A stretch of DNA of 5,193 bases from CAYTEO01 sp964436825 (GTDB lineage Bacteria; Krumholzibacteriota; Krumholzibacteriia; LZORAL124-64-63): NCBI GenBank assembly GCA_964436825.1, contig CAYTEO010000080.1, positions 1 to 5,193 on the forward strand, read 5' to 3'. Position numbers and translations under genes: made by a program. Of the stretch, positions 1 to 5,193 are shown in pieces (positions within the stretch are counted from its first letter, which is position 1; every line of letters starts with the position of its first letter). The notes below the pieces were generated by a model that did no database searches, had not been told where the DNA came from, and saw only the letters and a list, made by a program, of their open reading frames with translations.

Positions 1-282
1 CTGGCCGATGACCGTCGCATCCGCGCCAGCACCCAACAAGACCAGATCCTTACCCGAAATGAACACATGCATGTTGTACGGATGACCGGCGATCTCATGC
101 GGCGCATATTCCTCGTACCTTCCCGGCCCGATCCGCACCGTGTCCCCGCTCGCCGCCGCGTCCACCGCGTCCTGGATCACCGTAAAATCCCCGCTGCCGT
201 CCTTCTCCACGTGCCACACCCTGCCCTGCACCAGTACCGGCAGCAGCAGGAGGATCAGGGTTGTCATTGCTCGCTTGCTCAT
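1..282 (-). CDS. Secreted right-handed parallel beta-helix protein (pectinesterase-like N-terminus), 3' end missing
   Basis: Reading from the ATG at 282 gives 94 residues with no stop before the window edge. Residues 1-20 form a signal peptide: 'MSKRAMTT', then 'LILLLLPVLVQG', with cleavage probably near G20. The mature part begins 'WHVEKDGSGDFTVIQDAVD', then 'AAASGDTVRIGPGRYEE' and, after a short insert, 'DLVLLGAGADATVIGQ'. The 'DGSGDFTVIQ.A.d.a..GDTV.i.pG.Y' signature opens pectin methylesterases and, more widely, the many secreted right-handed beta-helix proteins (NosD/pectate-lyase-like fold) of environmental bacteria. The catalytic part, if any, lies beyond the edge, so an enzyme call is not justified; a repeat-containing surface protein is at least as likely. 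It starts 10 bases after the preceding stop, so it belongs to the same transcription unit. An internal ATG at residue 6 (267) is less likely because the ribosome site fits the first one. Confidence 0.9.
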   Translation of the reverse strand, partial: MSKRAMTTLILLLLPVLVQGRVWHVEKDGSGDFTVIQDAVDAAASGDTVRIGPGRYEEYAPHEIAGHPYNMHVFISGKDLVLLGAGADATVIGQ

Positions 283-286
283 CGCA

Positions 287-294
287 CACCTCCT
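287..294 (-). promoter_or_regulatory. Shine-Dalgarno of the beta-helix gene, overlapping the upstream stop
   Basis: The minus-strand junction reads TAGGAGGTGTGCGATG. The AGGAGGTG ribosome site shares its first two bases with the upstream TAG (295-293) and lies 6 bases (counted from AGGAGG) before the ATG at 282. A full anti-Shine-Dalgarno match makes the start secure and suggests coupled translation. Confidence 0.88.
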
Positions 295-1183
295 ACCGCA
301 CCAGCAGTGCACGCTGCACCTGCTGCCTGCCATCTGCCTTGAGCTGGACCAGGTACACGCCACTGGCCAGCGGGTGGCCCCGGTCGTCCTCTCCGTGCCA
401 CGTCAGCACGTGCTCGCCCGCCGACCACCGTCCTCGGGCCAGGCGCTTCACACGACGCCCCATCGCGTCGAAGACCGACAGGTCCACCTCGCCCGGCGTC
501 TTCAGTGTGAACCGCACCCGGGTCTGCGGGTTGAACGGGTTCGGGGACAGCGGCCGCAGCTCCGTCCGCAGCGGCATGTCCGGGGTTTCTTCTCCCTTGC
601 CGCCTCGCTTTTCCGTCACCGGGGCCAGGCGCAGGGTCTGCGGGCCGGCGGCTGTGAGCACGGGTCGCACTGCCAGGGCCACGTCACCGGCCAGGGGTAC
701 CCAGTTCACACCATCGTAGCTGATCCAGCCCGTCACCGGACCTTCCTCGTCCAGCAGCCTGTAGCCGATCCCGGCACCGCCGCCGGTGCCCTGCTCCTCC
801 GGACTGCTACCCTGAGGCAACTGCAGCACCAGGTACAGGCCGTCCGCCGTGCTCGCCACAGGCTCGCTGAACGGCTGCTCGCTCCACTGGCAAGAGCCGC
901 CCTGCACCGCTTCTGCCAGGGAAACAGCGTCGACCATGTTGCCCGGGCCGCTGCCGTCGCCGGCCGTGGCCAGCCATGCCGGGAACACCACCGTATTGTC
1001 GTTATTGTACCACATCACGCCCGTGACGGCCGAATCGGCCGGGACCGGCACCCAAACCGCCACGCAGGACCGGGCCCCCACGTTGGTCAACCCCAGCACG
1101 CCCTGCACGTCCTGCTGCTCGGCCAGGCCCATCGCGGACCAGGCCAGCAGCGCCGCGCACATCAGGATACTCCGGTACTTCAT
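293..1183 (-). CDS. Secreted protein with C-terminal FlgD-like / T9SS type A sorting domain, middle domain unrecognised
   Basis: The ATG at 1183 is chosen because a strong Shine-Dalgarno precedes it by 5 bases and it opens a textbook signal peptide: positive 'MKYR', hydrophobic 'SILMCAALLAWSAM', and a likely cleavage after 'GLA' (residue 21). The same frame is open further upstream to 1528, but that part lies inside the preceding gene. The 296-residue product has a middle part (about 24-185) with 'SCVAVWVPVPADSAVTGVMW', 'NTVVFPAWL', a Gly-rich loop near 133-140 and 'GWISYDGVNWVPLAGD'. It looks beta-rich and has only two mature cysteines (C40, C98), a plausible disulfide. I recognise no family for it. 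A charged linker (about 190-205, 'EKRGGKGEE') leads to residues 212-296, starting 'LSPNPFNPQTRVRF' with 'VYLVQL' and ending 'RALLVR'. That is a FlgD-Ig-like / T9SS type A C-terminal domain, which in FCB-group bacteria directs outer-membrane export and surface attachment. It sits between two other exported proteins. Confidence 0.94.
   Translation of the reverse strand: MKYRSILMCAALLAWSAMGLAEQQDVQGVLGLTNVGARSCVAVWVPVPADSAVTGVMWYNNDNTVVFPAWLATAGDGSGPGNMVDAVSLAEAVQGGSCQWSEQPFSEPVASTADGLYLVLQLPQGSSPEEQGTGGGAGIGYRLLDEEGPVTGWISYDGVNWVPLAGDVALAVRPVLTAAGPQTLRLAPVTEKRGGKGEETPDMPLRTELRPLSPNPFNPQTRVRFTLKTPGEVDLSVFDAMGRRVKRLARGRWSAGEHVLTWHGEDDRGHPLASGVYLVQLKADGRQQVQRALLVR
296..550 (-). other. FlgD-Ig-like / T9SS type A sorting domain
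   Basis: The last 85 residues of the 296-residue protein show the full pattern: 'LSPNPFNPQT' opening, 'VRFTL', 'GEVDLSVFDAMGRRVKRL', 'G.W.AGEHVLTWHGEDDRG', 'LASGVYLVQLKADG' and a short basic end. The PNPFNP start and the 'G.H...W.G.d..G..lasGvYlv.l' core are diagnostic of this family. Whether it is exported by a true type 9 system depends on por/spr genes not present in this window. Confidence 0.9.
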
Positions 1184-1188
1184 CGCTC

Positions 1189-1194
1189 CCTCCT
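1189..1194 (-). promoter_or_regulatory. Shine-Dalgarno of the 296-residue protein, abutting the upstream stop
   Basis: On the minus strand the junction reads TAGAGGAGGGAGCGATG: the large gene's TAG (1197-1195) is directly followed by AGGAGG, then a 5-base spacer and the ATG at 1183-1181. The near-perfect match fixes the start of the downstream gene. Termination next to the site suggests translational coupling. Confidence 0.88.
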
Positions 1195-4100
1195 CTACTT
1201 CCCGGACACACACGCCAGCATCTGCACCCGGTCGGACGCCGAGTCCTCGTATGCGTCGTTGCTGCTGTAGACCGTGACCTGGTAGAAACCCGCCTGACAG
1301 GGACGACACTCGAGCAGGAAGCTGTGGTGCTGGCTGCCCTGCTGGTGCAGACGACATGTGTGCAGCGTCCCCGTCTTGCCCACGTAGGCGTTGTAGACCG
1401 TCCCGTCGGGCTGGACCATCACCAGCCGGTCCCGGGAAGCACGGGAAAGGTTGTTCGTGTCCCACTCCACCTTCCAGTTGATCGTCTGGTCGGGGTTCAG
1501 GTAGGTCGTGATGACCAGGTTCACGCACTCGGGCCGGGTGTCGTCCACCACGGTGACCGTGTCCTGCACCGTCGGGTTCACCGTCACGCTCTGGATGCGC
1601 TGGCCATAACCTCCTGGCCAGCGGACCTTGACCGTCACCGGGTCCAACCAGGTCCCCAGCCCGAACCGCAGCACCGGCGGTTGCTGGCCGCCCCGGCCAC
1701 TGCCGCCGTCGTACAGGCGTACGGGTGCCAACCGGTTACCGGATCCGTCCTCGATCCACACCTGTGCCCCCAGACCATCCGAGGCGTGGGAGCCCCGGTC
1801 TTCCAGACGCACCGACAGGTGGTACCGGCCCAGGCTCTCCGCCCCGTCGGCCCGGACGGCCGACCAGTAGTACCGGTACTCGTCCTTCGGACTACCCAGC
1901 AGCAGGTCCGGATCGCCGTCACCGTCCAGGTCCGTGGCGATGGCGCCGTCCACGATCCCCGCCGCGTCCAGGCCCGACTCCGCGCTCACGTCCACGAACT
2001 GCACGCCACCGTTGCCGGTCGGCTCACCGGTGTTGCGATACAGCCGGGGCGCCTGCGTGCTGTCCAGCGGGCACAGCACCAGATCCATCAGGCCGTCCAG
2101 GTCCACGTCCAGCGGACGGGCCTCGCTGGCGGCATACTGGGCTGCCCCCGGCAGTGCGTCCTGGTCCTCGGTGAAGTAGCCCCCACCATCGTTCCAGTAC
2201 AGCCGGGTCCGTTCCAGGGAACTGCCCGCCTTGCTCACCGAGGTGGTCACCAGGTCCAGGTCCCCGTCGCCGTCCAGATCCGTGAACAGGCAACTGGTCA
2301 CCTGGCCCATCAGGATCCCCGGGAACCGACTGCTGAACTCGTCGTCGAAGAAGTCGTCACTGTCGTGGTGGATGTACAGATGGCTCGCCGGCGTGGCCCC
2401 TCCCGGCCGCATGGACGGGACGAACAGGTCCAGGTCCCCGTCCAGGTCCACGTCACCCCAGCAGGCCGCAAACGTCGGCTCCGCATCCGTGCTGTCGGGA
2501 AAGAAGAAGTTGTACATGTTGCAGAAGCCATTGCCATAGCCATTCAGGAAGAAGCAGTCCCGGTTGCCGGTCGCGTCGGCCGAGGGCCGCTTCTCGGTCG
2601 TGTCCGGGTTGCTGGCCCGGCAGACGTACAGATCCGCCCAGCCGTCCAGGTTCCAGTCGCCCCACGCCCCGGCCCAGGCGTGGTCCGTCTGGGCGTGGAA
2701 CGTGGAATCGGCGGCATCGCTGAACGTCCCACCCTCGTTGTGCAGCAGGTAGCTGCCGCCCTCCGCCGCCAGGAACACGTCCGGCCGGTGGTCGTTGTCG
2801 TAGTCGGCGGCGGCGAGGCCGCGGGTGGCGGTCGTGATCGCTGGGAGGACATTGGATGTTCCGTTGAACTGAGGTACTCCTTGACGAGTGTTCACCCCCG
2901 TCTTCTCGAACATGAGCGGATGGCGATCCTGCATGCTCATCATCAGGTCCTCGTCCCCGTCCTGATCAAAGTCCAGCAGGATGCTGGCATACGGGGTGCC
3001 CTCGTAGCTCAGGCCGTTGCTGTCGGCCGCCGCGGAGCGGTTCTTGTACGTGGTGAGCAGCGGCGCATAGAGCCCACTGACGTCCAGCACGGCCACGTAC
3101 CCGCCGTTGGTCCCCACGTACAGCCGGGATGGATCCTGGGTGTCGAACTCCAGGTCCAGGACCTGCTCGTGCAGGCCCTCGCCCTGGCCCGCGATCTGGT
3201 CCCACAGCCCGCTCATGTAGCGCCACACACCGTTGCGTATGTGGTACCGGCCACAGCTCAGACCGGCATAGACGATGGTGGGATTACGCGGGTCCACCGC
3301 CAGCGCCCACACCACGGTCATCCGATCCGCTGTCTCCTGGCCCGACCAGTCAGGGCGGTAGAAATGGCGGGCGGAACCGAAGTCGAACGTGTCCTCCCCG
3401 TCGTTCGCCAGGACCTGCCACTCCCCCTCCGCCGCATCCAGGTGGGGATCGGGTAGACGCAGCACCGTCCCCACCACGTGATCGGGGTTCGAGCTGCTGG
3501 TGTTCTGGTCCCCGGCCGTCCCCACGTACAGGACCGTACCCGCGCTGTCGGCCGCCACACAGCGCGCTCCCGCCGCACAGCGCTGCAGAAACGAACCGGT
3601 GCCGGCCTTCAACAGGTTGTGCAACTCCATCGGCTCCTGCCGGTAGTCGCTGCTCACGACACCGGCATTGTCCCCGTTGTGGACCGCCGCCACCACCAGT
3701 CCCTTGCTCGGCAACACCTCGATGTCGTGCAGCTTGCCGGAGATCGTCAGGGCCGTTCCGGCCACGCGCCAGATCCCACTGGCGTCCCGGCACAGCCGGA
3801 CGATCCGGGAGTGCCAGTCCGTGTCCCGGTAGCGCTCCGCTACCAGGAGCGTCTCCGGTCCGGCCCGCTCGTAGTCGATCACCTCGTAGATGCCAGTGTC
3901 GTGGACGATCTCCCAGTTCTTCTGATCCAGCTCCGTGCTGACCTGCCGCGTCAGGACCCACCGCAGGTTGGTGTTGGACTTGTCGCCATCGTCGAGAAGG
4001 GGGCAGTCCGAGACCAGCCGCCGCCCGTGGATGGCGAGCATGTCCCCGTCCACGACATCGACCCGCAGCGCGTCCCGGGTCACCGAATCCTCCGCACAGG

Positions 4101-5193
4101 AGTTGCTGTGATGGCGATCCAGCCACTGGAAGCCGTCGCCGCCGGCCCAGCGCCGGAACACCCCGTAGTCGTCGTCCGCCAGAAGCAACGTCCCGTCGGG
4201 CAGGCAGGTCACGTCGTGGCACACCAGCATGTTGTCCCCACGGGTCAGCCAACCGTCGCCCATGGACAGCGTGTAGACGTTGGCGACGGTCACCCCGCTC
4301 TGGTCCCGATCCAGCAGCCAGCCGTTGGCGAACTGCCAGGCCAGGATCCGGCTGCCTCCGTTCCCCCCGATGGCCACCTCGCAGTTGGCGTTGATCTGGT
4401 CGTTGTCCTGCCAGCCTCCGTCGGTGAGTGGCACGAAGATCCTTTGCACCGTGTCGTAGTAGTGGTACTCGCGCGGTGTGTTCCAGTCGTTGGTCTGGCT
4501 CAGCATGTGCACCCAGACCAGGTTCTCCGGGGAGGACTGCACGGGAACCCGCAGGTAGTACAGACCGCCGAGGGAGTGCAACACGCGCTCGCCGGCAAAC
4601 AGCTCCACCGTCCCGTCGTCACTGCGATACAGCCGCAACCGGTTCACGTAACCCCCGGACAGCACGTCACCCCAGCTCCGGGCCGCTGCCGCGCCGGGCT
4701 GGCGAAGCTGGGACGGATCGCCCACCTGCACCCAGACAGGGTCGGTCGCCGACAGATCCAGCCGGAACACACCCACCTGGGCGGGGGGATCGTCGATCCC
4801 CGGCCGGGCATCCACCAGGGCGTAGAGCATCTCCGGCGTGGCGAACCGCGCGCTCCAGCACCACACACCCCAACCGGTCTGCGTCCCGTCCGCCAGCGGG
4901 TAATCCGTGTCCAGGTGGATCCACGTCCCGTCCGTGTCCCGCAGGTAGATCCCACGCGTCCCGGTCAGCAGGACCCGACCGTCCAGCGCGTCCAGCGCCC
5001 GCACCATCCCCATGTCCGTCGACGTCGTGTCCGCGGTCCACTGGCCACCCTGCCACACCCACAGCGAGTAGAGGCCCGTCGGACCGCCCGGGTACGGCTC
5101 GAACGTGTACCCCGTGTCGGGGTACTCTGCGGATTGCACGTCCGGATACATCACCCAAGTCGTCCGCGAGCGCGCCGTCCCGGCTCCCGCGTA
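1195..5193 (-). CDS. Large secreted multi-domain beta-propeller protein (BNR-like + FG-GAP/VCBS + ASPIC/UnbV), 5' end missing
   Basis: The frame is open from the right window edge to a TAG at 1197-1195. Residue numbers here count from the GTG codon at 5154; 13 further in-frame residues lie upstream, so the true start is outside the window. The GTG/ATG pair at 5154-5149 is a poor start: no clear Shine-Dalgarno and no signal peptide follow it. Order of parts: BNR/sortilin-like propeller sequence to about residue 715; seven FG-GAP/VCBS calcium loops starting at residues 728, 784, 833, 901, 959, 1016 and 1075; ASPIC/UnbV domain at about 1112-1195; Ig/FN3-like tail 1208-1319 with five cysteines. 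I count 21 cysteines in the visible part, which would suit disulfide formation outside the cytoplasm. Proteins with these families are normally exported and bind ligands or surfaces; no catalytic motif is visible. The tail lacks the sorting domain seen in the next gene. Domain calls are firm for FG-GAP and ASPIC/UnbV, weaker for the ends. The cellular role is unknown. Confidence 0.93.
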   Translation of the reverse strand, partial: YAGAGTARSRTTWVMYPDVQSAEYPDTGYTFEPYPGGPTGLYSLWVWQGGQWTADTTSTDMGMVRALDALDGRVLLTGTRGIYLRDTDGTWIHLDTDYPLADGTQTGWGVWCWSARFATPEMLYALVDARPGIDDPPAQVGVFRLDLSATDPVWVQVGDPSQLRQPGAAAARSWGDVLSGGYVNRLRLYRSDDGTVELFAGERVLHSLGGLYYLRVPVQSSPENLVWVHMLSQTNDWNTPREYHYYDTVQRIFVPLTDGGWQDNDQINANCEVAIGGNGGSRILAWQFANGWLLDRDQSGVTVANVYTLSMGDGWLTRGDNMLVCHDVTCLPDGTLLLADDDYGVFRRWAGGDGFQWLDRHHSNSCAEDSVTRDALRVDVVDGDMLAIHGRRLVSDCPLLDDGDKSNTNLRWVLTRQVSTELDQKNWEIVHDTGIYEVIDYERAGPETLLVAERYRDTDWHSRIVRLCRDASGIWRVAGTALTISGKLHDIEVLPSKGLVVAAVHNGDNAGVVSSDYRQEPMELHNLLKAGTGSFLQRCAAGARCVAADSAGTVLYVGTAGDQNTSSSNPDHVVGTVLRLPDPHLDAAEGEWQVLANDGEDTFDFGSARHFYRPDWSGQETADRMTVVWALAVDPRNPTIVYAGLSCGRYHIRNGVWRYMSGLWDQIAGQGEGLHEQVLDLEFDTQDPSRLYVGTNGGYVAVLDVSGLYAPLLTTYKNRSAAADSNGLSYEGTPYASILLDFDQDGDEDLMMSMQDRHPLMFEKTGVNTRQGVPQFNGTSNVLPAITTATRGLAAADYDNDHRPDVFLAAEGGSYLLHNEGGTFSDAADSTFHAQTDHAWAGAWGDWNLDGWADLYVCRASNPDTTEKRPSADATGNRDCFFLNGYGNGFCNMYNFFFPDSTDAEPTFAACWGDVDLDGDLDLFVPSMRPGGATPASHLYIHHDSDDFFDDEFSSRFPGILMGQVTSCLFTDLDGDGDLDLVTTSVSKAGSSLERTRLYWNDGGGYFTEDQDALPGAAQYAASEARPLDVDLDGLMDLVLCPLDSTQAPRLYRNTGEPTGNGGVQFVDVSAESGLDAAGIVDGAIATDLDGDGDPDLLLGSPKDEYRYYWSAVRADGAESLGRYHLSVRLEDRGSHASDGLGAQVWIEDGSGNRLAPVRLYDGGSGRGGQQPPVLRFGLGTWLDPVTVKVRWPGGYGQRIQSVTVNPTVQDTVTVVDDTRPECVNLVITTYLNPDQTINWKVEWDTNNLSRASRDRLVMVQPDGTVYNAYVGKTGTLHTCRLHQQGSQHHSFLLECRPCQAGFYQVTVYSSNDAYEDSASDRVQMLACVSGK
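1198..1533 (-). other. C-terminal Ig/FN3-like tail domain with five cysteines
   Basis: Residues 1208-1319 form a separate, probably beta-sandwich unit after the ASPIC/UnbV domain. Visible elements are 'INWKVEWDTNNLS', 'DRLVMVQPDGTVY', 'TLHTCRL', 'FLLECRPCQAGFYQVTVYSS' and a closing 'DSASDRVQMLACVSGK'. The order (W.T strand, H..L, a bend before 'Y.v.vyS', final S...) resembles fibronectin-III-like domains such as those preceding purple acid phosphatases, but the resemblance is loose. Cysteines are at 1210, 1267, 1283, 1286 and 1315. There is no T9SS-like sorting domain, no LPXTG and no hydrophobic anchor at this end. I do not recognise a named family. Confidence 0.45.
1570..1821 (-). other. 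ASPIC/UnbV domain of the large protein
   Basis: Residues about 1112-1195 follow directly on the last FG-GAP blade and match the ASPIC/UnbV pattern: a strand 'HLSVRLEDRG', a turn with 'SDGLGAQVWI', 'YDGGSGRGGQQPPVLRFGLG', then 'VTVKVRWPGGYGQRIQSVTVN'. The 'G.g.q.P.lrFGLG' and 'v.VrWPgG..q' motifs are characteristic. This domain is commonly found after VCBS/FG-GAP repeats in secreted bacterial proteins; its biochemical function is not established. The order here (repeats, then ASPIC/UnbV) is the usual one, but a further C-terminal domain is appended. Confidence 0.88.
1906..2973 (-). repeat. Seven FG-GAP/VCBS calcium-loop repeats in the large protein
   Basis: Seven DxDxDG-type loops are visible: DFDQDGDED (2973-2947), DYDNDHRPD (2805-2779), DWNLDGWAD (2658-2632), DVDLDGDLD (2454-2428), DLDGDGDLD (2280-2254), DVDLDGLMD (2109-2083) and DLDGDGDPD (1932-1906). 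Starts are 56, 49, 68, 58, 57 and 59 residues apart, the usual blade length. Loops are typically followed by a hydrophobic strand (for example DLFVPS, DLVTTS, DLVLCP, DLLLGS) and preceded by a small-residue strand. This is the pattern of FG-GAP/VCBS repeats of integrin-alpha-like propellers, where Asp side chains bind calcium. The second loop has His in place of the usual Gly, and the third has Asn at the second ligand position. The codons for these loops make short near-identical DNA repeats such as caggtccaggtccccgtc, which are protein-driven. Confidence 0.92.
3010..5193 (-). other. N-terminal BNR/sortilin-like beta-propeller region of the large protein
   Basis: This part encodes about 730 residues rich in W, Y, D and G with recurring propeller-blade signatures. 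The clearest are 'VVWALAVDPRNPTIVYAGL' (residues 614-632) and 'DLEFDTQDPSRLYVGTNGG' (667-685), both of the 'a.dP.np..lyvGt..G' type found in BNR, sortilin/VPS10 and related exo-propellers. Similar stretches are 'DVTCLPDGTLLLADDDYGV' (314-332), 'VAADSAGTVLYVGTAGDQN' in the mid-500s, and 'YAGAGT' at the window edge followed by 'GLYSLWVWQGGQW'. No canonical sialidase active-site arrangement is recognisable. The length would allow more than one propeller, but blade number cannot be fixed by eye and the beginning is missing. It is a structural inference from repeated motifs rather than a certain family assignment. Confidence 0.6.

Noticed and set aside
140..1270. A 376-codon plus-strand open frame spanning all of gene B and parts of its neighbours
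   Set aside because: The low-complexity R/H/P/A-rich translation matches no family, and the frame crosses both real gene junctions; the opposite strand has signal peptides, ribosome sites and a recognisable sorting domain.
1184..1528. An N-terminal extension of the 296-residue protein back to a start at 1528
   Set aside because: The extra 115 residues overlap the large protein's tail, are compositionally random, and would bury a good signal peptide inside the chain. The Shine-Dalgarno at 1194-1189 points to 1183.
1906..2973. Recurring short DNA repeats (caggtccaggtccccgtc and variants) as a possible direct-repeat or CRISPR-like array
   Set aside because: They are in frame, imperfect and coincide with the codons of the Asp-rich calcium loops; the sequences between them are coding and not spacer-like in length.
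1324..3456. A 710-codon open frame on the plus strand, antisense to the large protein
   Set aside because: Its translation is dominated by V, H, R, P and Q and by monotonous 'VQVPVQVHV' strings that are the antisense of the DxDxDG codons. It has no domain or signal peptide. The minus-strand frame carries clear protein families, so this is a by-product of GC-rich codon use.
3350..4252. A 300-codon alternative frame on the minus strand within the large gene
   Set aside because: It is G/R/A-rich, without motifs, and lies wholly inside the well-supported frame.
5149..5154. The GTG/ATG pair as the true start of the large protein
   Set aside because: The frame stays open to the window edge, there is no convincing ribosome site, no signal peptide follows, and the upstream residues ('YAGAGT') look like part of a propeller blade.

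Overview
This is a GC-rich bacterial window read entirely from the minus strand. It carries three consecutive co-directional genes, with almost no non-coding DNA between them. In order of transcription they are: (A) a very large secreted beta-propeller protein whose 5' end lies beyond the right edge of the window; (B) a complete 296-residue secreted protein with a C-terminal FlgD-like / type 9 secretion (T9SS) type A sorting domain; (C) the first 94 residues of a secreted right-handed beta-helix protein that runs off the left edge. The gaps A-B and B-C are 11 and 10 bases. At both junctions a strong AGGAGG ribosome binding site abuts or overlaps the upstream TAG stop, so the three genes look like one operon with coupled translation.

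The organism is not identifiable for certain. High GC content together with a 'LSPNPFNP...GVYLVQL...' C-terminal sorting domain, FG-GAP/ASPIC-UnbV proteins and a 'DGSGDFTVIQ' beta-helix protein suggests a GC-rich lineage of the FCB superphylum or its relatives (for example Krumholzibacteriota or Eiseniibacteriota, usually known from metagenomes). That placement is inference from protein style, not from a marker gene.

Region by region: 5193-about 3000 encodes the N-terminal part of A, which resembles BNR/sortilin-type propeller repeats. 2973-1906 holds seven regularly spaced DxDxDG-type calcium loops of FG-GAP/VCBS repeats, matching one seven-bladed propeller. 1821-1570 is an ASPIC/UnbV domain, and 1533-1198 is a Cys-containing Ig/FN3-like tail. 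1183-293 is gene B: signal peptide, an unrecognised middle domain, then the sorting domain. 282-1 is gene C: signal peptide and the start of a beta-helix.

All three products look exported and built for the cell surface or outside the cell. No enzyme active site is visible. A role in adhesion, glycan binding or surface display is plausible but unproven. I see no RNA gene, mobile element, CRISPR array, promoter or terminator.
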